Shown here: piece after piece, positions 16,360-24,559 of the stretch
Numbering within the stretch: position 1 is the first letter of the stretch
Layout: each line of letters opens with the position of its first letter
DNA from: CAVUDO01 sp963740255
Lineage (GTDB): Bacteria; Actinomycetota; Actinomycetes; Mycobacteriales; Cryptosporangiaceae
Assembly: GCA_963740255.1 (NCBI GenBank)
Contig: CAVUDO010000003.1
Coordinates: 1 to 36,818 of the forward strand
Direction: 5' to 3'
DNA length: 36,818 bases
Translations under genes and position numbers: made by a program
Notes under the pieces: model-generated
Told to the model about the DNA's origin: nothing
The model's database searches: none
What the model saw: the letters and a program-made list of their open reading frames with translations, nothing else

Positions 16360-16850
16360 GCCTCCCGACGCCGGCCCGCCGGCCATGGTGGCGCTGGCGC
16401 GCGCGCGCGGCCCGGCGTCGGGAGGCCGGAGCGGCGACGATCGAGTTCGTCTTCCTCGGCATCCTCGTGATGGTGCCGCTGCTCTACCTGGTCGTGGCGG
16501 TCTTCGAGGCGCAGCGCAACGCCTTCGCCGTCACCCAGGCGGCCCGCGAGGCCGGGCGGGCGTTCGTCACCGCCGACGACGTCGCGACCGGGGAGGCCCG
16601 TGCCCGGGTCGCCGCGCGGATCGCCCTGCAGGACCAGAAGATCGACGCCGAGCCCGATGTCCGGTACGGCCCGGTCGGCTCGGGCTGCACCGGCGCCGGA
16701 GGCCAGACCCTGGACCCCGGTCGGGACTTCGAGGTCTGCGTGGTCCGCGTGTTCCACCTTCCCGGCGTCCCGAGCATCTTCGACGGTGGGCAGAACCAGG
16801 TGATCGGGCGGTACGTCGTCCACGTCGACGACTTCCGGAGCGGCGAGTGA
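16356..16850 (+). CDS. TadE-family pseudopilin (second)
   Basis: A 164-residue protein starting at GTG 16356 inside the stop of the first TadE gene. An Arg-rich N-terminus (PWWRWRARAARRREAG) leads into AATIEFVFLGILVMVPLLYLVVAV, a pilin-like helix with Glu five residues after the Gly. FEAQRNAFAVTQAAREAGRAFV follows, the segment after the helix that is diagnostic of the family. Two Cys (SGCTGAGG, FEVCVV) lie in the outer domain. It probably works with the first TadE as a pseudopilin pair. The stop overlaps the next gene (GTGA). Confidence 0.85.
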   Translation: MSLPTPARRPWWRWRARAARRREAGAATIEFVFLGILVMVPLLYLVVAVFEAQRNAFAVTQAAREAGRAFVTADDVATGEARARVAARIALQDQKIDAEPDVRYGPVGSGCTGAGGQTLDPGRDFEVCVVRVFHLPGVPSIFDGGQNQVIGRYVVHVDDFRSGE

Positions 16851-17353
16851 CCGCCGGGCGGCTGGGTCCGCGTGCGTGTCCGCGCCCAGGCCCGCGTGCG
16901 GGTCCGCACGAGGGCCCGCGTCTGCGCCGGCCGGCAGGCGACAGGGGGAGCAGCATCCCGTTCGTCCTGCTCTGCTTCCTGGTCGCCGCTTTGCTGGTCG
17001 CTGCCGTGACGACGGCGTCCTCGGCCTTCCTGGCCCAGCGCGACCTCCAGGCCGACTGCGACGGGGCCGCCGCCGCGGGGGCGTCGGGACTCGACCCGGC
17101 CGCGGCCTACGACGCGGCCGGATTCAGCGGCGACGACGCGCTGCCGCTCGCGACCGAGCAGGCGCAGGCCGCGGTCGAGCGGTACCGCGCCCGCCTCGGG
17201 GGCGACCTCGCGGCGGTCGCGACCGTGGATCTGGACCGCGTCACCGTGGCCTGCGCGCGGGTCGTCCGGGTGCCGTTCGGCGAGATTTTCGGCGTCGGCG
17301 GCGGCGTCGAACGCTCCACGGTGAGCACCGCGCGCTCGCCGCTGCGGCCCTGA
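16847..17353 (+). CDS. TadG/Rv3654c-like pilus-associated secretory protein
   Basis: A 168-residue protein starting at GTG 16847 inside the previous stop. The first 35 residues are rich in Pro, Arg and Gly. DRGSSIPFVLLCFLVAALLVAAVTTASS is a single membrane helix in the pilin-like arrangement. FLAQRDLQADCDGAAAAGAS follows; this helix-plus-QRDLQADCDGAA pattern is typical of the short Tad/TadG-like proteins that end actinobacterial Tad operons. Two Cys are in the outer part. A hairpin right after the stop ends the operon. Confidence 0.8.
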   Translation: MTAGRLGPRACPRPGPRAGPHEGPRLRRPAGDRGSSIPFVLLCFLVAALLVAAVTTASSAFLAQRDLQADCDGAAAAGASGLDPAAAYDAAGFSGDDALPLATEQAQAAVERYRARLGGDLAAVATVDLDRVTVACARVVRVPFGEIFGVGGGVERSTVSTARSPLRP

Positions 17354-17354
17354 G

Positions 17355-17375
17355 AGGGCGCCCGGCGCGCGCCCT
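17355..17375 (+). terminator. Hairpin terminator of the Flp/TadE/TadG operon
   Basis: AGGGCGC and GCGCCCT form a perfect 7-bp stem with a 7-base loop, beginning one base after the last stop codon. No T-run follows. Confidence 0.55.
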
Positions 17376-17511
17376 GTCGTCGGGCCAGATTTCACCCCGC
17401 GATGCCGGACCGGCACCCCTTGTGACCTGCGGAGGAGGCCGTCCGCGACGCGTTCCACTTTGGAAGGCGAGAACGCTGGCTTTGACGCCCATATCGTGGC
17501 AGCGTGAGCGT

Positions 17512-18027
17512 ATGGCGGACAAAGGTCTCAATGCGACGGCAGCCGCGCTTCTCGGGCTGCTGCACGATGGTCCGATGACCGGCGGCCAGTTGATGGCCGC
17601 GGCCGAGGGCCGACTGGGTCCGTTCTGGACGACCACCCGCAGTCAGGTGTACCGCGAGCTTCCGGTGCTGGCTGAGCGCGGACTCGTCAGGATGGGCAAG
17701 CCCGGACCGCGCGCCTCCCAGCCCTACGCGATCACCGCGACCGGCCGGCGGGCGTTCACCCGGTGGCTGGCCGAGGACGCCGGCCGCGACCAGCTGCGCA
17801 ACCCGCTGTTGCTGCGGACCGCGTTCGGCGCCCTGCACCGGAAGGAGCAGCTGGCGGCCCTCTACGACGAGCGGCAGACCGAGCACGCCGAGCGGCTGGG
17901 GGAGCTCCGCGAGGAGCTGAAGCTGGCGAAGAAGTCCGACGACCCGTTCCGGGTGGCCACGTTGGACTTCGCGGTGACCTACCAGAAGGCGCTGCTCAAA
18001 TGGCTGGAGACGGCACCGCGCGGCTGA
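17512..18027 (+). CDS. PadR-family transcriptional regulator
   Basis: A 171-residue protein. The N-terminal winged helix reads LNATAAALLGLLHDGPMTGG, WTTTRSQVYRELPVLAERGL and YAITATGRRAFTRWLAEDAG, the PadR signature. The C-terminal part (about 95-170) is a charged helical dimerisation region (HAERLGELREELKLAKKSDD), as in the longer PadR subfamily. It probably binds DNA as a dimer and responds to a small molecule. ATG 17512 was used; the ribosome site is weak. No target gene for autoregulation is adjacent except prfB downstream, so its regulon is unknown. Confidence 0.88.
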   Translation: MADKGLNATAAALLGLLHDGPMTGGQLMAAAEGRLGPFWTTTRSQVYRELPVLAERGLVRMGKPGPRASQPYAITATGRRAFTRWLAEDAGRDQLRNPLLLRTAFGALHRKEQLAALYDERQTEHAERLGELREELKLAKKSDDPFRVATLDFAVTYQKALLKWLETAPRG

Positions 18028-18068
18028 GGCCCGCCGGCGCGCGGACGCGGGGGCACGCCGCGACCGCG

Positions 18069-18074
18069 TAGGGT
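18069..18074 (+). promoter_or_regulatory. Putative -10 element of prfB (leaderless)
   Basis: TAGGGT ends 7 bases before the GTG start, with no Shine-Dalgarno sequence between. This is the classic actinobacterial leaderless arrangement. Confidence 0.55.
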
Positions 18075-18081
18075 TTTGGTT

Positions 18082-19191
18082 GTGGCCGACGTCGATCTGC
18101 ACGATGAACTGAAAGCGCTGAACACCACCCTCACCTCCGTCGAGGCGGTTATCGACCTCGACCGGCTCCGCCGTGAGCTCGCGGAGCTGAACGAGGCGGT
18201 CGCCGCGCCCGACCTGTGGAACGATCAGGAGAACGCCCAGCGGCTCACCTCGCGGCTCTCGTACGTCCAGGGCGAGTTGAAGCGTGTCGACGGGCTGCGC
18301 CGGCGTTTCGACGACGCCGCCGTGCTGCTGGAGCTCGCCGAGTCCGAGGCCGACGCCGCGGTCACCGGCGAGGTCCTCACCGAACTGGTGAGTCTGCGCA
18401 AGACGATCGAGGAGCTCGAGGTCCGGACGCTGCTCTCCGGCGAGTACGACGAGCGCGAGGCGCTGGTGACCATCCGGGCGGAGGCCGGGGGCGTCGACGC
18501 CGCCGACTTCGCGGACACGCTGATGCGGATGTACCTGCGCTGGGCCGAGCGCCACCACTACCCGGTCGAGGTCTACGACGTGTCGTATGCCGAGGAGGCC
18601 GGCATCAAGTCGGCGACGTTCGCGGTGAAGGCCCCCTACGCCTACGGCACGCTGTCGGTAGAGCAGGGCACCCACCGCCTGGTCCGGATCAGCCCGTTCG
18701 ACAACCAGGGGCGCCGCCAGACCAGCTTCGCCGGCGTCGAGGTGCTGCCGGTGGTGGAGACCACCGACCACGTCGAGATCCCCGAGAACGAACTCAAGGT
18801 CGACGTGTTCCGCTCGTCCGGTCCGGGTGGGCAGAGCGTCAACACGACGGACTCCGCCGTACGGATGACCCACCTGCCCACCGGCATCGTGGTGTCCTGC
18901 CAGAACGAGAAGTCCCAGATCCAGAACCGCGCCGCCGCGCTGCGGGTCCTGCAGGCGCGGCTGCTGGAGCAGCGCCGCCGCGAGCAGAAGGCCGAGATGG
19001 ACGCGCTCAAGGACGGCGGCAACTCCTGGGGGAACCAGATGCGGTCCTACGTCGTGCATCCGTACCAGATGGTCAAGGACCTGCGGACCGACTACGAGGT
19101 GGGCAACCCACAGGCGGTCTTCGACGGCGACATCGACGGCTTCATCGAGGCCGGTGTGCGGTGGCGCAGGCAGAGCGAGACCGTGGCCTGA
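18082..19191 (+). CDS. prfB: Peptide chain release factor 2
   Basis: Recognises UGA and UAA stop codons and triggers peptide release on the ribosome. The 369 residues start at GTG 18082 (MADVDLHDELKALNTTLTSV), which fits actinobacterial RF2. The stop-recognition tripeptide SPF is at residues 204-206 (RISPFDNQGRRQTSF). The catalytic GGQ is at 249-251 (SSGPGGQSVNTTDSAVR). The gene is one uninterrupted frame, so the programmed +1 frameshift control of Escherichia coli is absent. It heads the stretch that includes ftsE, ftsX and smpB, an order common in Actinobacteria, although a surface-protein gene is placed between prfB and ftsE here. Confidence 0.97.
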   Translation: MADVDLHDELKALNTTLTSVEAVIDLDRLRRELAELNEAVAAPDLWNDQENAQRLTSRLSYVQGELKRVDGLRRRFDDAAVLLELAESEADAAVTGEVLTELVSLRKTIEELEVRTLLSGEYDEREALVTIRAEAGGVDAADFADTLMRMYLRWAERHHYPVEVYDVSYAEEAGIKSATFAVKAPYAYGTLSVEQGTHRLVRISPFDNQGRRQTSFAGVEVLPVVETTDHVEIPENELKVDVFRSSGPGGQSVNTTDSAVRMTHLPTGIVVSCQNEKSQIQNRAAALRVLQARLLEQRRREQKAEMDALKDGGNSWGNQMRSYVVHPYQMVKDLRTDYEVGNPQAVFDGDIDGFIEAGVRWRRQSETVA

Positions 19192-19478
19192 CCGACGGGC
19201 CGGTACGACCTCCGCGGGCGTTCGCCACGGCGCCTGAGCGGCCTCGGGTCGGCGGCTCACCGGCCGTGCCGGTGCCTCCGCCGCCCCACTGAACCAGCGC
19301 GTCCTGGCGCTGGCGTGACATGGGTTTGTTAACGTAATGTCTGGTCTCGGTGGTGTCTCCTCGTCCCGAGAAGAAGAGCCGACCGCCCGGACGCGGGGCA
19401 CCGGTGCCGCGCTCACCGCGCAGCGTGACCGACCCGCGTCCGCCCTGTCTGAACCCGACGGACCGAGGGGAACGAGAC

Positions 19479-20471
19479 GTGCGTCCACCGCCCTCCGCGT
19501 CGCATGGCCCCGCCCGCCGGGGGCTCGCTGCGGTCGCGACGGCTCTGGCCGTCGTGGGAACGCTCACGCTGACCGCCGCGCCGGCCGGCGCGACCGAGAT
19601 CGCGGTCCAGAGCACCGGCCGGTGTGCCGCCGACGGCCGGTTCGTCGTGACCTGGACCGTGACCAACGACATGAGGGACCAGGCCGCCACCCTGCGCAAG
19701 GCCACGGCGGTGCCCGCCGGCGAGGGCCTCGCCCTGTCCAGCGCGTTACCCGCGGGCGGCAGGGTCACCGGCACCCAGGCCTTCCGGCGGGGCGCGAGCG
19801 GCCGGGTCGTCCTGACGGTCACGGCCGTGTGGACCAGCGGGGTGAAGCGCACCAGCCAAGGTGTCTACACAGTGCCGGCGGGCCCGTGCCCGGTCACCGG
19901 CCTGGTCCGCCCGCCCGCACCGGCGGGTGACGCCAAGCCCGCGGCCACCGTTCAGGTGACATGTGAGGGGATCGTCACGACGCTGAAGAACGGCGGCGGC
20001 GCGCCGGCCACGTTCACGATCCTGGCCAACTACGGCAGCGGGAAGCCCGAGGAGCTCGACCAGCAGGTGGTCAAGGCGGGGGACACCGTGAAGCTCGACT
20101 ACGGAGACGCATCGCCGGTCGTCAAGGCGGCGAACGCCCGCCGGGCGCTCACGGCCGACTACACGGTGACGCTGATCGTCACGGCAACGGGCATGAAGCC
20201 GGCGACGGCCGCGTACCCGGCGAAGGTCTGCGCTGCCGCGGCTTCGGCGTCGCCGTCCGAGGCCATGGAGGAGTTCCCGGCGCCGGCCTCCTCGCCGCTG
20301 GCCGGAGACAGCCTGGCGGTGACCGGCGCCCGGCTGGTCGCCCTCGTCGGCGGAGCGGCGTTCGTGCTGCTCCTCGGGTTCGTCATGGTCCTCGCCTCGC
20401 GGCGGCGGCGCCGCGGGTCGCCGCCGCGCCAGGACCCCGTCGAGTCGGCTTTCTGGAACGCGCGGGGTTGA
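19479..20471 (+). CDS. Secreted surface protein with LAxTG sortase signal
   Basis: The 330-residue protein starts at GTG 19479, with GAGGGG 8 bases upstream. A signal peptide (about 1-36) ends in APAGA. The mature part contains two beta-rich domains of about 110 residues (WTVTNDMRDQAATLRKATAV; VQVTCEGIVTTLKNGGGAPA), each with Cys residues, and resembles thioester/Ig-like repeat surface proteins only loosely. The C-terminus is LAVTG (residues 279-283), a hydrophobic helix (LVALVGGAAFVLLLGFVMVL) and RRRRR. LAxTG is the recognition motif of class E sortases in high-GC Gram-positives, so the protein is probably cell-wall anchored. No sortase gene is in the window. The ligand or role is unknown. 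Confidence 0.8.
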   Translation: MRPPPSASHGPARRGLAAVATALAVVGTLTLTAAPAGATEIAVQSTGRCAADGRFVVTWTVTNDMRDQAATLRKATAVPAGEGLALSSALPAGGRVTGTQAFRRGASGRVVLTVTAVWTSGVKRTSQGVYTVPAGPCPVTGLVRPPAPAGDAKPAATVQVTCEGIVTTLKNGGGAPATFTILANYGSGKPEELDQQVVKAGDTVKLDYGDASPVVKAANARRALTADYTVTLIVTATGMKPATAAYPAKVCAAAASASPSEAMEEFPAPASSPLAGDSLAVTGARLVALVGGAAFVLLLGFVMVLASRRRRRGSPPRQDPVESAFWNARG

Positions 20472-20685
20472 CGGACGTCCCGATCTGCGGCGGAAACGTG
20501 GGCGGGCAGAGGCACAGGGGCCTCACAACGCCGGCCGCACTCACACCTCGCTGAAACGGCGCGATCACCGAGCGGACCGAGAGCCCCCACCGGCGCCCCT
20601 CGTTCGGAGGACCGGCACGCGACGAACAGCCGAGCCGAGGGTGGTCCCGACGGTGGAGGGTGCCGGGTCGCACATCGGATCGGGC

Positions 20686-20691
20686 TAGACT
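20686..20691 (+). promoter_or_regulatory. Putative -10 element of ftsE (leaderless)
   Basis: TAGACT ends 8 bases before the ftsE GTG, and no ribosome site is visible between. Transcription probably starts close to the start codon. Confidence 0.5.
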
Positions 20692-20699
20692 CGGCCCCC

Positions 20700-21380
20700 G
20701 TGATCACCCTCGACCGCGTGACCAAGACCTACCCGAAGTCGCGGCGGGCCGCGCTCGACGATGTCAGCGTGACGGTGGAGAAGGGCGAGTTCGTCTTCTT
20801 CATCGGCCCGTCGGGTTCGGGGAAGTCGACGTTCATCCGCCTGCTGCTGAAGGAAGAAGTGCCTTCCAGGGGCAAGGTGATGGTGGCCGGCAAGGACGTC
20901 GCGACGATCCGCCAGTGGAAGGTCCCGCAGCTGCGCCGCAGCGTCGGCTGCGTGTTCCAGGACTTCCGGCTGCTGCCGAACAAGACCGCCGCGGAGAACG
21001 TGGCGTTCGCGCTGGAGGTCATCGGCAAGACCCGGCACGTGATCCGGCGGGTGGTGCCGGAGGTGCTCGGTCTGGTCGGCCTGGAGGGCAAGGAGAACCG
21101 GTACCCGCACGAGCTGTCCGGCGGTGAGCAGCAGCGCGTGGCGGTGGCCAGGGCGTTCGTGAACCGTCCGCTGGTGCTGCTGGCCGACGAGCCGACCGGC
21201 AACCTCGACCCGGACACCTCGATCGAGATCATGCGACTGCTCGACCGGATCAACCGCACCGGCACCACGGTCGTGATGGCCACCCACGACTCCAACATCG
21301 TCAACCAGATGCGCCGCCGGGTCGTCGAGCTCGACCGCGGCCGCATCATCCGCGACCAGGCCCGCGGCGTGTATGGATAG
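20700..21380 (+). CDS. ftsE: Cell division ATP-binding protein FtsE
   Basis: ABC-type ATPase that pairs with FtsX at the division septum and controls a periplasmic or outer peptidoglycan hydrolase. The 226-residue protein has Walker A GPSGSGKST (about 36-44), Q-loop VFQDFRLLPNKTAAENVAF, signature LSGGEQQRVAVARAF, Walker B VLLADEPTGNLD and the H-loop MATHD. The N-terminus MITLDRVTKTYPKSRRAALD is typical of actinobacterial FtsE. GTG 20700 is the only fitting start. ftsX follows after 132 bases, a larger gap than usual. Confidence 0.97.
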   Translation: MITLDRVTKTYPKSRRAALDDVSVTVEKGEFVFFIGPSGSGKSTFIRLLLKEEVPSRGKVMVAGKDVATIRQWKVPQLRRSVGCVFQDFRLLPNKTAAENVAFALEVIGKTRHVIRRVVPEVLGLVGLEGKENRYPHELSGGEQQRVAVARAFVNRPLVLLADEPTGNLDPDTSIEIMRLLDRINRTGTTVVMATHDSNIVNQMRRRVVELDRGRIIRDQARGVYG

Positions 21381-21472
21381 GCAGTGCGCCCGCCCGCCGC
21401 AACGTCCTGGTCGCGGCGGACACCGAGTAGCTGCTCCTCCGCCGGCCCGTCGGCGCGGCCCGGGGAGCCCCC

Positions 21473-21492
21473 GCCCGGCAGACCGGCCGGGC
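21473..21492 (+). other. Hairpin between ftsE and ftsX
   Basis: GCCCGGC and GCCGGGC form a 7-bp stem with a 6-base loop, about 20 bases before the ftsX start. It could be an mRNA stability element or weak attenuator; chance is possible in such GC-rich DNA. Confidence 0.3.
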
Positions 21493-21512
21493 ACAAGACG
21501 TAGAGGACTCTG

Positions 21513-22412
21513 ATGCGCGCGAAGTTCGTCCTGACCGAGGCCGCGACCGGCCTGTGGCGCAACGTCACGATGACGATCGCACTGATCCTGACCACCGCGA
21601 TCTCGCTCGCCCTGCTCGCGGCCGGCGGCCTGCTCTTCTACGAGGTGGGCAAGATCAAGGCGCAGGCCTACGACCAGCTCGAAGTCTCGATCTACCTGAA
21701 GGACACCGCGACCCAGGAGCAGAAGGACGCGCTACGCAGCAGGCTGACCGGTGACTCGCTGGTCAGGGAGGTCCGGTACCTCACGAAGGAGGAGGACTAC
21801 CAGAACTTCGTGCGGCTGTTCAAGGAGAGCAATCCGATCTGGGTCGAGAACACCCGCGCGAGCCAGCTCCTGAACTCGTTCCGGGTGAAGCTCCGCGACG
21901 TGGACAAGGCCGGCGACCTCGATGCCGCCTACGACCGCGACGACGTCCGCACCGAGTTCGCCATCGAACGGGTCAGGACGCCGCAGGAACTGATCCGGTC
22001 ACGGTTCGACACGATCGACGCGATCAAGAACACCGCGTTCGTCGTCTCGCTGATCCAGGGCATCGCGGCCATTCTCCTGATCGCGAACACGATCCAGGTC
22101 GCCGCGTTCAGTCGCCGTCGAGAAGTGAGCATCATGAAGCTCGTCGGGGCCTCGAACTGGTACGTGCGATTGCCGTTCGTCCTCGAAGCGGCGCTGGCGG
22201 GTCTCATCGGAGCGTTGGTGGCGTTCCTCGTCCTTGTGCTGGGCAAGTGGCTACTCCTGGACGGCTCTCTCAAACCGCTGTTCACCAGCCTCGCCATCCC
22301 GGAGATCACCTGGCTGGAGATCGCGCTGACCGGACCGGCCCTGTGTGTGGTGTCCGTGTTGATCGCCGGACTCACCGGCTGGAACACGCTCCGGTTCTAT
22401 GTGAAGGTCTGA
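21513..22412 (+). CDS. ftsX: Cell division membrane protein FtsX
   Basis: Permease-like partner of FtsE. The 299 residues show a short cytoplasmic start (MRAKFVLTEAATGLWRNV) and TM1 (MTIALILTTAISLALLAAGG). A large outer domain spans about 44-165, where FtsX binds its hydrolase or activator. Three more helices follow (NTAFVVSLIQGIAAILLIAN; LPFVLEAALAGLIGALVAFL; ALTGPALCVVSVLIAGLTGW). The run RRREVSIMKLVGASNWYVRLPF after TM2 is a hallmark. ATG 21513 is preceded by TAGAGGA. The next gene, an M23 peptidase with a coiled coil, is the likely FtsEX-controlled effector. Confidence 0.97.
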   Translation: MRAKFVLTEAATGLWRNVTMTIALILTTAISLALLAAGGLLFYEVGKIKAQAYDQLEVSIYLKDTATQEQKDALRSRLTGDSLVREVRYLTKEEDYQNFVRLFKESNPIWVENTRASQLLNSFRVKLRDVDKAGDLDAAYDRDDVRTEFAIERVRTPQELIRSRFDTIDAIKNTAFVVSLIQGIAAILLIANTIQVAAFSRRREVSIMKLVGASNWYVRLPFVLEAALAGLIGALVAFLVLVLGKWLLLDGSLKPLFTSLAIPEITWLEIALTGPALCVVSVLIAGLTGWNTLRFYVKV

Positions 22413-22469
22413 GCAGTCCCGTTCTGTGCCCCTGAGCGAAGAATGGTGCGCCTGTTTCCTCTGAGGTGT

Positions 22470-22498
22470 TTGTGAACTCATGCGCCTGGTCGTACTGT
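22470..22498 (+). promoter_or_regulatory. Promoter of the M23 peptidase gene
   Basis: TTGTGA (22470-22475) and TACTGT (22493-22498) are exactly 17 bases apart, a good match to the housekeeping sigma consensus. They lie about 85 bases before the peptidase start, so this gene can be transcribed apart from ftsEX. Confidence 0.6.
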
Positions 22499-22583
22499 CA
22501 ACCTCGACGTGAAGTGAAGGGTTGTCGGCTCGCGGTCCGGGATGGGCAGGGCCGGCTGTCGTCACGGAGCTTCGGGGGTGGGG

Positions 22584-23837
22584 ATGTTCGGGCACGCGTG
22601 GTGGGACAGGCGACGGCTACGACCGCTGGTGCTGGTGATCGCCGTCTGTGCGGTCGTCGGGCTGCTGACCGCGCCAGCCGCGGGGCGACCCGGCGAGAAC
22701 GACCAGCGGCAGGCCGACCGGGAGGTGGCCAAGGCGGCCGCCGCGCTGGAGAACGCCACCATGCGGGCCCGCCAGGCGGGTGCGTCCTACACCAACGCGA
22801 GCCGGCGGCTGCCGGCAGCGCAGATCGCCGCATCCGAGGCCGCCGGCAGGGTGGCGGCCGCCCAGGTGGTCGCCGGGGCTGCCCAGCGCGAGGTCCAGGC
22901 GGTCGACCTCCAGCTGGCCGCCGTCCAGGCGGAACTCGACCGATCCCGCACCCACGTCGACGACGCCCGCGACAAGCTCCGCGATTTCGTGCGGGCCGGC
23001 TACCAGAGCCAGTCGTTCGCGGCCATGCCGTTCCTCACCGACGCTTCGGAGGTCGAGGGCGTACTGGACCGGATCGGCTACGTCGACCTGATGGTGGACG
23101 CCCAGAAGCGGGCGCTCGACGGCGTCGTCGCCGCGCGCCAGGTCTCCGCGGAACGCCACGCCGAGGTGGCCGCGGTCAAGAAGCGGGCGGAAGCCGCGCG
23201 GAAGCGGGCCGCAAGCGCGCTGGCGGGTGCGGAGGACCAGCAGCGGGCGGCGCAGGCGGCCAAGGTCCAGGTGGCCGTGCTCGTCACCCAACGACAGAAG
23301 GCCCTGGCCGTCGCGCAACAGGAGCGGTCCAGCAGCGAGCGGCTGTACAACGAGGCGCTGGCCGAGTCGCGGCGGATCGCCGCGGCGCTGCGCGATGCCG
23401 CCAAGCGGGGCAACCGGCCGCCGCCGACCGCCGAACGGGGCGGTCCGCTGCGGATGCCGGTCAGCGGCTGGAAGTCCAGCGACTTCGGCATGCGGTACGA
23501 CCCGTACTACAACCGCTGGCAGCTCCATGCCGGCACCGACTTCGCGGCGCCGGGCGGAGCCGCGATCCGGGCGGCGGCCAGCGGGGTGGTCGTCCGGGCC
23601 GGGTGGAACGGCGGCTACGGCCGGTACACCTGCATCTACCACTACAACGTGTCCCGCGGACGCGGGTTGTCGACCTGCTACGCGCACCAGTCGAGCCAGG
23701 CGGTCGGGGTCGGCCAACGGGTGGGCCGGGGCCAGGTGATCGGCCGGGTGGGCACGACCGGTGCCTCGACCGGCAACCACCTGCACTTCGAGGTGCGGCT
23801 GGACGGCGAACCGGTGAACCCGCTGCGCTGGCTCTAG
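22584..23837 (+). CDS. Coiled-coil M23 (LytM) peptidase, probable FtsEX effector
   Basis: A 417-residue exported protein. A signal peptide (about 1-35, RRRLRPLVLVIAVCAVVGLL) is followed by a long Ala/Glu/Gln-rich coiled coil (about 40-275) and a C-terminal LytM domain (about 290-417). The zinc ligands are all present: H315-x3-D319 (LHAGTD) and H399-L-H401 (NHLHFE). This layout matches EnvC- and PcsB-like proteins that FtsEX activates to cut septal peptidoglycan. EnvC has lost its zinc ligands whereas this one keeps them, so it may cut peptidoglycan itself. ATG 22584 follows GGGGGTGGGG. The position right after ftsX supports the functional link; its own promoter lies upstream. Confidence 0.9.
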   Translation: MFGHAWWDRRRLRPLVLVIAVCAVVGLLTAPAAGRPGENDQRQADREVAKAAAALENATMRARQAGASYTNASRRLPAAQIAASEAAGRVAAAQVVAGAAQREVQAVDLQLAAVQAELDRSRTHVDDARDKLRDFVRAGYQSQSFAAMPFLTDASEVEGVLDRIGYVDLMVDAQKRALDGVVAARQVSAERHAEVAAVKKRAEAARKRAASALAGAEDQQRAAQAAKVQVAVLVTQRQKALAVAQQERSSSERLYNEALAESRRIAAALRDAAKRGNRPPPTAERGGPLRMPVSGWKSSDFGMRYDPYYNRWQLHAGTDFAAPGGAAIRAAASGVVVRAGWNGGYGRYTCIYHYNVSRGRGLSTCYAHQSSQAVGVGQRVGRGQVIGRVGTTGASTGNHLHFEVRLDGEPVNPLRWL

Positions 23838-23920
23838 CGCGTCGCGACCGGGTCGCGGCCGCGGCGGGCAGCGACGGCCGGCGGCGCCGTAAGGCTTCGG
23901 AGGCATCGCGGATCGGGCCG

Positions 23921-23926
23921 TAGGAT
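23921..23926 (+). promoter_or_regulatory. Putative -10 element of smpB
   Basis: TAGGAT is about 52 bases before the smpB start. It would give a short leader with the AGGAGA ribosome site; the -35 is poor. Confidence 0.35.
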
Positions 23927-23978
23927 GGGCGGTTCGTGGGTCCGAGTCCGGTCGGGCCGAGAGGTCGAGGAGAAGTCG

Positions 23979-24455
23979 ATGCCGCGCGAGCAGGGGCGCA
24001 AGGTGATCGCGTCCAACCGCAAGGCGCGGCACGACTACTCGATTCTGGACGTCTACGAGGCCGGGCTGGTGCTCACGGGTACCGAGGTGAAGTCTTTGCG
24101 GGCCGGCCGGGTCTCGCTGGTGGACGGGTTCGCCACCATCGACGACGGCGAGGTGTACCTGCGCGGAGTCCACATTCCCGAGTACACCGAGGGCACGTGG
24201 ACCAACCACGAGCCGCGCCGCGTGCGCAAGTTGCTGCTGCACCGCGAGGAGATCGTCCGGCTGATCGGGAAGGTCAAGGAGGGCGGCCTGACCATCGTGC
24301 CGCTGCAGATGTACTTCTCCGACGGCCGGGCCAAGGTGGAGATAGCGCTGGCCCGCGGCAAGAAGGCCTACGACAAGCGGCAGGACATGGCCAAGCGGGA
24401 CGCCAACCGCGAGGTCGCCAAGGCGCTCGGGCGGCGCGCCAAGGGCATGGTGTGA
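23979..24455 (+). CDS. smpB: SsrA-binding protein SmpB
   Basis: Binds tmRNA and delivers it to stalled ribosomes in trans-translation. The 158-residue length is standard. Conserved runs are KVIASNRKARHDYSILDVYE, AGLVLTGTEVKSLRAGRVSL, FATIDDGEVYLRGVHIPEYT and the C-terminal KKAYDKRQDMAKRDANREVA tail that enters the mRNA channel. ATG 23979 has AGGAGA 5 bases upstream. Its RNA partner ssrA starts about 100 bases downstream on the same strand, so the two functional partners are adjacent. Confidence 0.97.
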   Translation: MPREQGRKVIASNRKARHDYSILDVYEAGLVLTGTEVKSLRAGRVSLVDGFATIDDGEVYLRGVHIPEYTEGTWTNHEPRRVRKLLLHREEIVRLIGKVKEGGLTIVPLQMYFSDGRAKVEIALARGKKAYDKRQDMAKRDANREVAKALGRRAKGMV

Positions 24456-24559
24456 CGGGCACTCTGCCTCTGAGCGAACGGCAAGCCACCCGGGACGCGC
24501 GCAGGTCGGAAGGATGATCTCGCCGGCCCCAGGCGTTACCCTGGTGAACGACACACCGA

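Noticed and set aside
17458..17511. Promoter or operator upstream of the padR-type gene
   Set aside because: TTGACG and TATCGT are present but not in a consistent spacing, and no clear palindrome was found.
18082..18170. Programmed frameshift in prfB
   Set aside because: No in-frame early TGA; the N-terminal region is a single continuous frame.
19315..19340. Promoter (GTGACA and TAATGT) upstream of the LAxTG protein
   Set aside because: The 14-base spacing is too short for a standard promoter, so it was not listed as a feature.
23889..23904. GTAAGGCTTCGGAGG upstream of smpB as another copy of the GTAAGGGTTT box
   Set aside because: Only the first six bases match, and the position overlaps the expected smpB promoter; likely chance.
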